A DNA stretch of 34,085 nt from W0P28-013 sp051878315 (GTDB taxonomy: Bacteria > Bacteroidota > Bacteroidia > Bacteroidales > Paludibacteraceae), in the NCBI GenBank assembly GCA_051878315.1, contig JBJEJW010000062.1:1-34085 (forward strand). Reading direction: 5' to 3'. The first letter of the stretch is position 1, and each line of letters begins with the position of its first letter. This document shows positions 7,691-16,461 of the stretch, piece by piece. Under the pieces are notes generated by a model. That model did no database searches. It saw nothing but the letters and a program-made list of their open reading frames with translations, and had not been told where the DNA came from. Position numbers and translations under genes: made by a program.

Positions 7691-7951
7691 TTTGTTTTTC
7701 CATCGGAGTCAGTGTTTTGGATTGCTAAATTGATATAACAATGGCCGATAGCGTCAAATTACACAACGCATCGACACTACCGTCCCATGTATCGGGTATA
7801 GCAACCGACATACGGGACACTCACAATACAAAAAATGATACAGTATAATTTTTGTATCACGCATTATTTCGGCAAAAAGACATATTTTTTTGAACAATTC
7901 TTCATTGCAAAAACAAAAAAAGTCTCTTTACCTGTTTTTTTGTCTGTTTTT
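7691..7951. other. Gene-free spacer between tpiA and tRNA-Glu
   Basis: No credible coding frame. It is A/T-rich towards the tRNA promoter. The only structure noted is an imperfect palindrome at 7782-7818. The short open frame starting in this stretch runs into the tRNA and has no plausible protein character. Confidence 0.6.
7782..7818. repeat. Imperfect 37-bp inverted repeat
   Basis: GTCCC (7782-7786) pairs with GGGAC (7814-7818), and pairing continues inward over 88-90/10-12 and 92-95/05-08 (last two digits). As plus-strand RNA it has two A-C mismatches; as minus-strand RNA these become G-U pairs and one A-C mismatch remains. No T run follows on either strand, so it is not an intrinsic terminator. 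It could fold in the 3' end of the xseB transcript. Confidence 0.45.
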
Positions 7952-7982
7952 TTTGTATTTTCGGGAAAAGTGTGTATCTTTG
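7952..7982 (+). promoter_or_regulatory. Bacteroidota promoter of tRNA-Glu
   Basis: A textbook element pair: -33 TTTG at 7952-7955, 19-bp spacer, -7 TATCTTTG at 7975-7982. The tRNA 5' end at 8007 lies about 25 nt downstream, leaving a short processed leader. Confidence 0.85.
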
Positions 7983-8006
7983 CACCGCAAATTTACACAA
8001 GGTCAT

Positions 8007-8082
8007 GGTGGATTCGTCTAGTGGCCTAGGACACCGGCCTCTCACGCCGGTAACACGGGTTCGAGTCCCGTATCCACTACCA
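8007..8082 (+). tRNA. tRNA-Glu (anticodon CTC)
   Basis: A 76-nt cloverleaf with encoded CCA. Acceptor stem GGTGGAT pairs with ATCCACT (first pair G-U). The anticodon stem CCGGC/GCCGG encloses loop CTCTCAC, giving anticodon CTC. The T arm is ACGGG-TTCGAGT-CCCGT. The D-arm and variable region (TTCGTCTAG, GTAACA) match bacterial tRNA-Glu. Discriminator base is A. It reads GAG codons. It stands alone with its own promoter and terminator. Confidence 0.97.
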
Positions 8083-8088
8083 ACACGA

Positions 8089-8130
8089 ACAACGTCCGAT
8101 TAAGTCTAAGTCGGGCGTTGTCATTTTTTT
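8089..8130 (+). terminator. Intrinsic terminator after tRNA-Glu
   Basis: Bases 8089-8099 pair with 8111-8121 (11 bp including one G-U, core AACGTCCGA/TCGGGCGTT), followed by CA and seven T (8124-8130). On the opposite strand no T run follows, so it serves the tRNA and not the convergent xseB transcript. Confidence 0.88.
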
Positions 8131-8149
8131 GCCTCATTCTGGAGGTGTG

Positions 8150-8344
8150 TTATGCTATTTCGTCGAGCATCTGCTCGATAGCCGCATCCGTTTGGCGCAA
8201 TTTTTCTTTACACGCTTTCACCAATTCGGTTGCTTCTTTCACTTTGTCGGTGAGTTCATCGAGGCCAAATTTCCCGCTTTCGATGTCGGCCACCAACTGT
8301 TCGAGCCGTTCCATTTGTTGCTGATAAGTCAGTTTTGGTTTCAT
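8150..8344 (-). CDS. xseB: Exodeoxyribonuclease VII small subunit
   Basis: A 64-residue helical protein with the family pattern YQQQMERLEQLVADIESGK and LDELTDKVKEATELVKACK. XseB forms coiled-coil hairpins that bundle with XseA to make exonuclease VII, a single-strand-specific nuclease in the cytoplasm. It starts 9 nt after the xseA stop, the usual xseA-xseB order, and is the last gene of the ten-gene minus-strand run. Length and sequence are normal. Confidence 0.95.
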   Translation of the reverse strand: MKPKLTYQQQMERLEQLVADIESGKFGLDELTDKVKEATELVKACKEKLRQTDAAIEQMLDEIA

Positions 8345-8353
8345 GATTTTACG

Positions 8354-9601
8354 CTATTGTTTGTGATTGATATTTTGTACGACGGATGTAAATGTGCCAT
8401 CTGCCACATGCGTTTCAAGGACATCGCCTATCTGTACTTCGTCGAGCGACGTCAGAACTTTACCATTACGGGTCGTCAACGTGAATCCGCGCTGCAACAA
8501 GATAGCAGGGTCGGCATACTCGAGCGATTTTTCGACAATCGCCATACGTTTTTCTTCCGATGAAACGGCCATTTTTGACGCATTGTGCAGGCGCATTGCC
8601 ATTTGTTGCAAGGTTATCTCCTCACGTGTGCATACCTGTTGCGCTGTCATCAGGCGCATGGTCTGTTGTTGCAGTTTCAGCGTGTGGTTTTGCGCGATTT
8701 CTCGCATTACAAAAGCGGCATTTTGTGCCATTTCATCGGCATTTTTTTCGAACTCGTTGACGCATGCCACCAAAAATTCGGCTGCTGCAGTTGGTGTCTT
8801 CACGCGCGTATGAGCCACCAAATCGACCACGCTCTCGTCGCGTTGATGGCCAATGCCGCTGATTATCGGCAGAGGAAACTGCGTGCAATGCAACGCCAGA
8901 TTGTAGTTGTCGAATGCTGCCAAATCGCTTGTCGCACCGCCACCGCGAATGATGACAACCACATCGAAATAGTCGATGAAATCGCAAATTTTATTCAATG
9001 CTGCGATGACAGATTGTTCGGTTTGTGCACCCTGCATCACTGCCGGGAATAGTTTTGTGTAGAACACATAACCAAACGAATTGTGGCATAGTTGATCGCA
9101 AAAATCACCGTAGCCTGCCGCTGTAGCCGACGATATGACGGCTACACGCTGCGGCACAAGTGGCAACGGCAGTTGCTTGTTCATATCGACAACACCATCG
9201 TCAGTCAAACGACGAATAATTTCGGTACGCCGCACGGCCATTTCGCCTACGGTAAACACAGGGTCGATATCGCGCACTATCAAACTGATGCCATACACCT
9301 CATGAAAATCAATTTCGCACAATAGCAACACTTTCATGCCGGCGCACAAAGTAGTACCCGTTTCCGTCTCGAAGTAAGGCTTCAGCATACGGTAGTTAAA
9401 TGCTCTTATCGTGGCCTTTTGTTTGGCCACAATCATGTCGTTAGCCGCGGCTTTTTCAATTAAATCCAGATAGCAATTCCCATTGGCGTTTTCATGCAAC
9501 TCGCTGATTTCGGCACGCACCCACACTGCTTCGAAAAATGACGATTTAATCGCCATTTTCAAGCGATTACACAATTCCGCAAGTGTCAACGATTCTTTCA
9601 T
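8354..9601 (-). CDS. xseA: Exodeoxyribonuclease VII large subunit
   Basis: The catalytic subunit of exonuclease VII, which degrades single-stranded DNA from both ends to oligonucleotides. The 415-residue protein has an N-terminal OB-fold (about 5-100, from SLTLAELCNRL) and the catalytic domain with the VAVISSATAAGYGDF, VVVIIRGGGATSDL and PIISGIGHQRDESVVD signatures. The start is taken at ATG 9601 (MKESLTLAEL), the family's usual position; a TTG at 9616 would add five residues. It lies 15 nt after mnmA and is followed at once by xseB. Confidence 0.96.
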   Translation of the reverse strand: MKESLTLAELCNRLKMAIKSSFFEAVWVRAEISELHENANGNCYLDLIEKAAANDMIVAKQKATIRAFNYRMLKPYFETETGTTLCAGMKVLLLCEIDFHEVYGISLIVRDIDPVFTVGEMAVRRTEIIRRLTDDGVVDMNKQLPLPLVPQRVAVISSATAAGYGDFCDQLCHNSFGYVFYTKLFPAVMQGAQTEQSVIAALNKICDFIDYFDVVVIIRGGGATSDLAAFDNYNLALHCTQFPLPIISGIGHQRDESVVDLVAHTRVKTPTAAAEFLVACVNEFEKNADEMAQNAAFVMREIAQNHTLKLQQQTMRLMTAQQVCTREEITLQQMAMRLHNASKMAVSSEEKRMAIVEKSLEYADPAILLQRGFTLTTRNGKVLTSLDEVQIGDVLETHVADGTFTSVVQNINHKQ

Positions 9602-9616
9602 TTTTCCCCGAAACAA

Positions 9617-10699
9617 TTAGTCGATAAATCCGCCACCCACAACCTTGCCGTCCTGATAAAGTACAAGCGACTGCCCGGGCGTTACACCCCATACCGGTTC
9701 GTCGAATTGCAAGCGACAGCGGTCGCCGTCGATAGCGATAGTGGCTGCCGTAGCCGGACTTTTGTAACGTATACGCGCCAAAACTCTTGGATTCAGTGCC
9801 AATTTTTGGACATCGGTAAAGCGACACTGACCAGCCTCGAGCGTCGTAGTGAGCAGATCGTCACGGTCGCCAAGAGTAACACGATTTGTGGCCGCATCAA
9901 TTTTAGTTACATATTTGGGTGTGCCGAAAGCCACTTTCAACCCCTTACGTTGCCCGACGGTGTAGTTCGGGAACCCTTCGTGTGTACCAACGATTTGCCC
10001 GTTTTTGTCGATGAAATCGCCTGTTTTGCACTTACGGTCGAAATCGGGAACCTGCTGAGCCAAAAAGTCGCGATAGTCGTTGTTCGGTATGAAACAAATT
10101 TCTTGACTTTCGGTTTTTTGCGACAGTTTAACAAAACCACGCTCTGCCGCCATATCGCGCACCTGCTGTTTAGTATAGCCACCCAATGGGAAAACGGTGC
10201 GCGCCAAATTGGTCTCGGTAAGCATCCACAAAAAATAAGTTTGATCTTTTTTGACATCGACAGCGTTGGCCAAATAGACATGTCCGTCGTCCTCGACTAT
10301 CTGCGCATAGTGGCCGGTAGCAATTTTGTCGCAACCGAACGCATCGGCCATATCGAGCAATTTGCCCCATTTAATCGACGAATTGCACAAGACGCATGGG
10401 TTGGGTGTGCGCCCGCGCATGTATTCTTCGACAAAATTACCAATGACGTGTTGCCGGAACGTGTCGCGAAAATCGAGTATATGATGTTCAAAGCCAAGTT
10501 GTTCGGCCATGCGTTTGGCTTCCATGATGGAATCGATGCTGCAACAGCCTTTTTCTTTGGCTAAACAACTCGCGCGTATGCTGTCGAATGTTCGGAACGT
10601 AACACCCACAAGGTCGTAGCCTTGTTCGAGCAGCAACATGGCCGACACCGTGCTGTCGATGCCGCCACTCATAGCCATCAGAATTTTCCCTTTCGACAT
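9617..10699 (-). CDS. mnmA: tRNA-specific 2-thiouridylase MnmA
   Basis: Thiolates position 2 of the wobble uridine in tRNA-Lys, tRNA-Gln and tRNA-Glu, using ATP and a persulfide carrier. The 360-residue protein has the PP-loop SGGIDS at 11-16 and the two catalytic cysteines, Cys102 in NPCVLC and Cys202 in EICFIPNNDYRDF. The start at 10699 (MSKGKILMAMSGG) is the family start, 20 nt after the preceding gene; an upstream in-frame start would add 44 residues read from the preceding gene and is rejected. Bacteroidota often carry more than one mnmA-like gene, so a paralogue elsewhere is possible. Confidence 0.95.
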   Translation of the reverse strand: MSKGKILMAMSGGIDSTVSAMLLLEQGYDLVGVTFRTFDSIRASCLAKEKGCCSIDSIMEAKRMAEQLGFEHHILDFRDTFRQHVIGNFVEEYMRGRTPNPCVLCNSSIKWGKLLDMADAFGCDKIATGHYAQIVEDDGHVYLANAVDVKKDQTYFLWMLTETNLARTVFPLGGYTKQQVRDMAAERGFVKLSQKTESQEICFIPNNDYRDFLAQQVPDFDRKCKTGDFIDKNGQIVGTHEGFPNYTVGQRKGLKVAFGTPKYVTKIDAATNRVTLGDRDDLLTTTLEAGQCRFTDVQKLALNPRVLARIRYKSPATAATIAIDGDRCRLQFDEPVWGVTPGQSLVLYQDGKVVGGGFID

Positions 10700-10719
10700 A
10701 GAATAATATCTTGTTTTGT

Positions 10720-13137
10720 TTAGAAACCGAAATCCAATCGCACGCGTATGCCCCATTTGATGGCATCGGGCGTGTCGCGGTAGGTAACGCGCCAAACGGA
10801 CTGCACCGATAACATGCGCAAAATGTTGCAAATGCCAAAACCGGCTTCGATATAAGGCATTTTTTGTAAACTGCCAACCGACTCGGGCAGTGCCATCACG
10901 CCATCGTGTCCGGAACGTAAACCGCCGTAAGCGATACGGAAAATCAACTCCTCGCGCAAATTAGCCTTCTTGATGTATGGGATATAGTTGAAAATCCATC
11001 CGCTGGTGATATATCGCAAGTTAGCCGTAACATAAGCATCGGACATAAACTCCATCGGCGTGAGCAGCCCAAAATCGTACTGCGACCAAAAATTGCGCTG
11101 CATACGTGGCGTTTCGAGGAACAACCACGGCACATCGCCAAAGATATAGCCCGTCTCGAGTGTATATTTCAGCCGCCCCGAGAAAAGCGGTACATCGTGT
11201 TTCAGCGCTACACGCACCTGTCCGAAATGTCCCTGTACGGCGCCGGCCGTGTAGTAGCCATACTCACCCACCAAATTCACTATCGGATAAACCGTACGCA
11301 GATAGTAACGGTGGAAGAAATAGTCGAGCGTATTTTCCTTGAACGACAAACGCAATCCCGCCGACACGGTGGCCGCACGAACCTGGTGCAAAGATACACC
11401 ATTTTGCACAAACGGCATCGCTTCGTTGCTTAAAAATTCGGTGCCTTGTGCGCGTAATGTAAAACGCACGCCGGGCTGTTCGTACCGATACTGCGCCGCC
11501 GCTTGATGTATTTGGTAAAGATTGTGATGTTTCACTACAAACGAGCAGGTTGTCAGCAAGTTTTCGGGGCTGCCGTACATATTTTCACCGACCAATTCGG
11601 CAAACCGATAACCATGCCGCACTACATCGTTATCGTAGAAAAGTCCGATGGAATGGCCATGTGCCTCGCCCCAACGCGCCTGAAACTCGCCACCGTACTT
11701 CCATTTTTTATCACCGAATCCGTAACCCACATAGCCACCGATGGTAAAATGCTCCATCATCTTTTCGCCCGTACGCAATGCCAATGTCGGGCGAAAACCT
11801 TCCAACTTGTTGTATCTGAACCAATTGATACCCGGTCCGATGTCGAATTTCCATGCATGCACATAGCCATTTAACACAAAATCGACCAAACCGTATGCTA
11901 TCCGCTGCAATTTACTTTGGTTGAGGCTGTCGATGGCCGAACGGAACTGATGGCGTTCCAGCGTTGCCGAATCGGTGGAAATGGCAATAGTATCAGGCAT
12001 TTCGAGTGCAACAGCTGCTTGATTGCCTCCACACGACGTTTGTTCATTCTCGATGCGCTGCGCATAAATAATCGAAGTGCCGTTTTTGGCGTTTTTGTCG
12101 AATAAATTGAGCGAAAACGACATTGCATAATCGCGTTTGTCGTAATAGAATTTGCCATTGTCGATTTGTGTAAACGTTTGTTCAAGCGTCAGGCCGTTCA
12201 AATAGTTTATAGCCGCCGCCGGCGACAGCGACGCTTTAATACGACGCAAAGCCAACGAAGCCGAATCAATCCACATTTCACCCTTGAAGGCCAATTCTTT
12301 GTCGTTTTTAGGCCGGAAACGAATGTAATACGCCTTGGCCGAATCGCACAACACGCTGTCAATCAAAAAATACTGATAATAGAGTATCCCCTGCGACGAT
12401 AGCGGACTGATGAAATTGGTTTGCAAAACGGTTACATTACTCCGATAGAAGTTGACATTCGGCGCATAATTTTGCAAAAACACTCCGACCTGGTTTGGCG
12501 GTAATACCTGCAATGTTTTTTCGTCGTACGATAAATTGTTGCGTACCACACCTTCAATGCTATCAACCGTTACGGCATCAATCTGCGTTGCATCATACAA
12601 TGGCATAAACAACGTGGAATCGTCAGCAGCAATGGTGCCTGCCGTCAAATCGCGCAAAAGTTTACGTTGCAGCGTTTTCCTGCGGATGTTGGTTAAACTC
12701 AAGCGCACATTTTGTTGCTCGATAGTTGCAATTTGACCGATTTTATCGGGATTATTTTCTGCTGCACGTTCGCGTACACGCTGCAAAAGCGGCAAAGCCT
12801 CGTTGTCCGTTGGCAGAACAACCACCTCTTCCAATATGTTACGCTCCTCTTTCATGGCGATGGTCAACACTTGGTCGCCACCGGTCAGTTTTAGTTCCTT
12901 GCGTCGGTAGCCGATAACCGATACGCAAAGCGTTTTTTGCGGTTCGTTGCTACGCAAGATAAAATAGCCTTCGTTGTTAGTAGCCGTACCTATTTGCGTA
13001 TTTTTGAACCACACATTGGCTGATTGGATGGGTTCGCCGTCGGCCGCACCTACCACTTGGCCAAATATAATGATGTCTTGCGCCGATAGCGAAACGGCAG
13101 CAAGACACATTAAAAATATGAGCGTTATTTTTCTCAC
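10720..13137 (-). CDS. DUF5686 outer-membrane protein with carboxypeptidase-like regulatory domain
   Basis: An 805-residue exported protein. Residues 1-19 are a signal peptide ending SLSA-Q. Residues 22-95 form the CarboxypepD_reg-like beta-sandwich seen at the start of many Bacteroidota outer-membrane proteins (IFGQVVGAADGEPIQSANVW, then TATNNEGYFILR). The long remainder is rich in alternating aromatic strands and ends RVRLDFGF with a terminal Phe, as expected for a beta-barrel. There is no TonB plug, which separates it from SusC-like receptors. Function unknown. It sits between a phosphoesterase gene (60-nt gap) and mnmA (20-nt gap). Confidence 0.82.
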   Translation of the reverse strand: MRKITLIFLMCLAAVSLSAQDIIIFGQVVGAADGEPIQSANVWFKNTQIGTATNNEGYFILRSNEPQKTLCVSVIGYRRKELKLTGGDQVLTIAMKEERNILEEVVVLPTDNEALPLLQRVRERAAENNPDKIGQIATIEQQNVRLSLTNIRRKTLQRKLLRDLTAGTIAADDSTLFMPLYDATQIDAVTVDSIEGVVRNNLSYDEKTLQVLPPNQVGVFLQNYAPNVNFYRSNVTVLQTNFISPLSSQGILYYQYFLIDSVLCDSAKAYYIRFRPKNDKELAFKGEMWIDSASLALRRIKASLSPAAAINYLNGLTLEQTFTQIDNGKFYYDKRDYAMSFSLNLFDKNAKNGTSIIYAQRIENEQTSCGGNQAAVALEMPDTIAISTDSATLERHQFRSAIDSLNQSKLQRIAYGLVDFVLNGYVHAWKFDIGPGINWFRYNKLEGFRPTLALRTGEKMMEHFTIGGYVGYGFGDKKWKYGGEFQARWGEAHGHSIGLFYDNDVVRHGYRFAELVGENMYGSPENLLTTCSFVVKHHNLYQIHQAAAQYRYEQPGVRFTLRAQGTEFLSNEAMPFVQNGVSLHQVRAATVSAGLRLSFKENTLDYFFHRYYLRTVYPIVNLVGEYGYYTAGAVQGHFGQVRVALKHDVPLFSGRLKYTLETGYIFGDVPWLFLETPRMQRNFWSQYDFGLLTPMEFMSDAYVTANLRYITSGWIFNYIPYIKKANLREELIFRIAYGGLRSGHDGVMALPESVGSLQKMPYIEAGFGICNILRMLSVQSVWRVTYRDTPDAIKWGIRVRLDFGF

Positions 13138-13197
13138 AAAAGCGCAAAAACAGACGATTTCATCGATAAATTTTCAAAAAACTATTTTAGATTTAAT

Positions 13198-13701
13198 CTA
13201 AATAACTGCGTGTTTAGGCATTTCGACAACTTCCAAATTACGTATGTCGGCACCATCGATTTCGAAGCGCAATAACGTCCTTACCTGATGGAAACCGTAA
13301 ATGCCGGCGGCACCGGGATTCATGGTCAGCATGTGTAGCGACTTGTCATACTGCACTTTGAGTATATGCGAATGTCCGCACACAAACAAGTTTGGTCTGT
13401 CGGATAGAATTTTACGGTAAGCCTGTGGACTGTACCGCCCTGGATAACCGCCAATGTGCGTCATCAATACATTTACTTGTTCGCAGCGAAAAGCCAAAAA
13501 CTCGGAATAATTGTACCGCACAGCACCACCATCGACATTGCCGTAAACAGCACGCAATGGGCGGAAAGCAGCCAATCGCTCAGCTACCTCGTCGGAACCG
13601 ATATCGCCACAATGCCAAATCTCGTCGCAACGGTCGAAATGCGTCAAATAGCGTTCATCGAAATAGCCGTGCGTATCGGAAAGGAGGCCGATGCGTGTCA
13701 T
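13198..13701 (-). CDS. YfcE/MJ0936-type metallophosphoesterase
   Basis: A 167-residue calcineurin-like phosphoesterase. The metal-binding set is complete: Asp9 and His11 (SDTHG), Asp33 (HCGDIGS), Asn55 (YGNVDG), His82 (THIGG), His110 and His112 (CGHSH). Members of this small cytoplasmic family hydrolyse phosphodiesters in vitro; the physiological substrate is not known. It begins 14 nt after the alkaline phosphatase gene. No signal peptide. Confidence 0.93.
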   Translation of the reverse strand: MTRIGLLSDTHGYFDERYLTHFDRCDEIWHCGDIGSDEVAERLAAFRPLRAVYGNVDGGAVRYNYSEFLAFRCEQVNVLMTHIGGYPGRYSPQAYRKILSDRPNLFVCGHSHILKVQYDKSLHMLTMNPGAAGIYGFHQVRTLLRFEIDGADIRNLEVVEMPKHAVI

Positions 13702-13715
13702 TCCTGATTGGCGTT

Positions 13716-14777
13716 TTATTTCGCTTCGATGCCCATCAGACGAAGCACCTTGTCGCGGAAGTCGGTATTTTGCTGAATGCCCGTAAATTGTTCGGCACCC
13801 GGACCAAAAACGAATACAGGCACCGGTACGCCGCTATGTCCGGTAGTGTTGAATTGGCACTCAACTGTACCTGCCTCGAAATCGCCATTCAGAATAGACA
13901 GCGCACCCGTTTCGTGGTCGGCGGTAATGACGACCAGTGTATTACCGTCCTGACGAGCAAATTCCAATGCTTTCCCTATAGCATTGTCAAAATCGCGCAT
14001 TTCGCATACCATTTCTTCTGCATTATTATTGTGGCACTGATAGTCGATTTGCGAGCCTTCGACCATCAGGAAGAAACCATTAGTGTCGCGCGCCAGCGTT
14101 GCGATGGCTTTTTCGACAGCATCGGGCAGGTAGTTGCCGCGTTTCGAGGCAACCGGCATATCAATGTCGGCCAATGGTGCGAGAATTTTGTCGGCTGTAG
14201 AGTTTTGCAACGCTTGTTCGGTGTACACCACCTCATAACCTTTATCGGCGAATTTTTTCGAGAGGTTTTGTCCGTCCTTGCGTTTTTCCAAATGCTGACG
14301 ACCGCCGCCAATCATCACGTCAATATTGGCATCCAACAAATCGAGGGCTATCTCCTCGTACATGTGGCGCGACACCTGATGCGCATAAAACGAAGCCGGT
14401 GTAGCATGTGTCAGCGGGCAAGTTACCACGATGCCGGTGGCTTTGCCGTTGCGCTCGGCATAGTACAGCGACGAACGCAACACTGTCGTGCTGTCGGGGG
14501 CAAGTCCCACCATATTGTTGCGTGTTTTAGTGCCGGTAGCCAAAGCCGTGCCACCTGCGGCACTATCGGTAATGTAGTTGCTCGCCGAATACGACTTACT
14601 GAAACCCGTTACAGGACATTGTTCGATATTCAACGAACCGCCGTTAGCCGTCAAGGCTGCATAGATTTGGTTAATTCCCATGCCGTCGCCAATCATAAAA
14701 ATAACATTTTTGGCTTTTGGCTGTGCATAGACCATACCGGCCATGCAGGTAAATAAGATAATAAGTGATTTTTTCAT
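13716..14777 (-). CDS. Alkaline phosphatase (PhoA family), short form
   Basis: An exported phosphomonoesterase, 353 residues, shorter than E. coli PhoA (about 470 with signal). Signal peptide 1-18. Active-site residues line up with E. coli numbering as follows: Asp31 (D51), Ser72 nucleophile in TDSAAGGTALATG (S102), Thr126 (T155), Arg137 (R166), Glu240 and Asp245 and His249 in VEGSQIDYQCH (E322, D327, H331), Asp287-His288 (D369-H370) and His314 (H412). His124 takes the place of Asp153, as in mammalian enzymes and many marine bacteria. The lost length is mostly between the nucleophile and the C-terminal metal sites. It lies 23 nt after the MerR-type gene. Confidence 0.93.
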   Translation of the reverse strand: MKKSLIILFTCMAGMVYAQPKAKNVIFMIGDGMGINQIYAALTANGGSLNIEQCPVTGFSKSYSASNYITDSAAGGTALATGTKTRNNMVGLAPDSTTVLRSSLYYAERNGKATGIVVTCPLTHATPASFYAHQVSRHMYEEIALDLLDANIDVMIGGGRQHLEKRKDGQNLSKKFADKGYEVVYTEQALQNSTADKILAPLADIDMPVASKRGNYLPDAVEKAIATLARDTNGFFLMVEGSQIDYQCHNNNAEEMVCEMRDFDNAIGKALEFARQDGNTLVVITADHETGALSILNGDFEAGTVECQFNTTGHSGVPVPVFVFGPGAEQFTGIQQNTDFRDKVLRLMGIEAK

Positions 14778-14800
14778 AGTGTAATATTTTTATTTGATAG

Positions 14801-15154
14801 TTATTTAATTATCACCTCTTCGCCAAATGCGTCGTTCTGATTCAGTTCGCGCCGAATAGCCAGCAACTCCTGACGCATAGCTTGTAATTTTTCGCGGATT
14901 TTACTATTACGCTCTATCGCATCTTTATTGTTTTTAAGACGCGCTTGCGCACCCGCAATCGTCAATTTTTGTTCTGAAAGCAAATATCGTATCTGCTTGA
15001 TAACGTCAATATCGGCCGTAGTATAAAAACGCGTACCTTTGTCGTTGCGTTTGGGTTTGAGTTGCGGGAATTCTTTCTCCCAATAACGCAATAACGATGG
15101 TTTGACGGCAAACATATCCGCCACTTCGGCTATCGAATAATAGACTTTTTCCAT
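14801..15154 (-). CDS. MerR family transcriptional regulator
   Basis: A 117-residue protein with an N-terminal MerR winged helix-turn-helix at about 4-70 (YSIAEVADMFAVKPSLLRYW and GTRFYTTADIDVIKQIRYLL), followed by a helix-rich tail of 45 residues. There is no cysteine set for metal sensing and no effector domain. Such short MerR proteins are common in Bacteroidota and their targets are unknown. It starts 10 nt after the MltD-like gene; co-transcription suggests general growth-linked expression. Confidence 0.9.
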   Translation of the reverse strand: MEKVYYSIAEVADMFAVKPSLLRYWEKEFPQLKPKRNDKGTRFYTTADIDVIKQIRYLLSEQKLTIAGAQARLKNNKDAIERNSKIREKLQAMRQELLAIRRELNQNDAFGEEVIIK

Positions 15155-15164
15155 ACCTTGCTCG

Positions 15165-16415
15165 TCATCTGTAAATTTTCAAGCGTTGCCCGATGCGAAT
15201 CATTGATCCGCGCAACCCATTCCAGCGTTTTATCTGGTTGACTGTGCAATGATAACGTGCTGCGATACCGCCCAGTGTGTCGCCCGAACGCACTTTATAA
15301 TATGTAACACGTCCGTCGGATGCGGGATTGTACTGTGCCGGTTGAACTTCGGCACGATTGGCGACCAACTCCGCCGCGCGATGCAGCGGTATAGTGTCAC
15401 GATTGTCGATATACGCTCCCAACTGATTGAACGGCAATACCAGCGGATAAGGCTTTATGTTGCCGGGAATGATATCCTGCCGATATTGCGGATTCAAAAA
15501 GTGTAATTCGTCCATCGAAATACCCAACAATTCGGACACTTGTTGCAAATTGATGCGTTTGTCAACCATAATGGTGTCGGTGGCCACCGTGACGGTAGGC
15601 TGCATCGGGCACATATTATGTTCGCGATAATAATTCATAACATAGTTCGCAGCAATGAAAATCGGCACATAACTGCGTGTTTCGCTTGGCAGGTAAGGAT
15701 AAATCTGCCAATAGTCTTTCTTGCCACCACCTGCATAGCGCGTGGCTTTTGCCACATTGCCGGGACCGCAGTTATAGGCTGCTATCACCAGATGCCAATC
15801 TTGATAAATATTGTACAAATCGCGCAAATAGCGTGCCGCAGCATCCGAGGCCTTCAACGGGTCGCGACGTTCGTCCACAAGGCTGTTTACTTCCAGACCA
15901 TAGAGTCTGCCTGTCGGGACCATAAACTGCCATAGACCGGCCGCTCCCGCACGCGATGTGGCACGGGCGTTCAACGCCGACTCTATCACGGGAAGATATT
16001 TCAGTTCGAGTGGCACGCCATAACGCTCGAGGGCTTCTTCGAACATCGGGAAATAGTATGTTTGCCCCAAGCCGAGCATATATTCGACCTTGTCCGCTTT
16101 TTGCAGATACATTTCGATAAATTTTTTCACAATGTCGTTGTAAGGCATTTCCATCACATACGGCAATTTTTGCAACCGTTCTATGTATAAATCTTTGTCA
16201 CCCACTATCACTCCCGTATCCTTGTTGCAGGCACCCAACTGCGCGTTGGTCAAATACCAATTGTGTACCACTTCGTCCAAGTCAGCATCAAATTCGGCCG
16301 GCACTACAATAGCCGTATCAGGACTAACGTTCATTTCAAGCGTATCGGTTGGTTCGGCAGCCGCTGCAATACCGCTCATGCCGAATGCGGCTATAACAAA
16401 AATTATTTTCTTCAT
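15165..16415 (-). CDS. MltD-like lytic transglycosylase with LysM domains
   Basis: A 416-residue envelope enzyme that cleaves the glycan strand of peptidoglycan. Signal peptide 1-20 (MKKIIFVIAAFGMSG then AAAA-E). The SLT domain covers about 125-250, with catalytic Glu145 in PVIESALN and the AGAAGLWQFM and VIAAYNCGPGNVAKA signatures. Two LysM glycan-binding modules follow, at about 280-330 (more divergent) and 372-416 (YYKVRSGDTLGGIAARY). No lipobox Cys is seen, so it is probably periplasmic and not a lipoprotein. It lies 46 nt after ansA and 10 nt before the MerR gene. Confidence 0.93.
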   Translation of the reverse strand: MKKIIFVIAAFGMSGIAAAAEPTDTLEMNVSPDTAIVVPAEFDADLDEVVHNWYLTNAQLGACNKDTGVIVGDKDLYIERLQKLPYVMEMPYNDIVKKFIEMYLQKADKVEYMLGLGQTYYFPMFEEALERYGVPLELKYLPVIESALNARATSRAGAAGLWQFMVPTGRLYGLEVNSLVDERRDPLKASDAAARYLRDLYNIYQDWHLVIAAYNCGPGNVAKATRYAGGGKKDYWQIYPYLPSETRSYVPIFIAANYVMNYYREHNMCPMQPTVTVATDTIMVDKRINLQQVSELLGISMDELHFLNPQYRQDIIPGNIKPYPLVLPFNQLGAYIDNRDTIPLHRAAELVANRAEVQPAQYNPASDGRVTYYKVRSGDTLGGIAARYHCTVNQIKRWNGLRGSMIRIGQRLKIYR

Positions 16416-16461
16416 CTATCTTATTTTGCTCGTTTATTGTTGTGTGTTAATGTTGCTGTTG

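Noticed and set aside
8083..8149. The tRNA terminator as a bidirectional terminator for xseB
   Set aside because: On the minus strand the stem is followed by TTCGTG and no T run.
13392..14756. A 454-codon open frame on the plus strand
   Set aside because: It lies antisense across the phosphoesterase and alkaline phosphatase genes, both with complete active sites. Same codon-bias cause as above.
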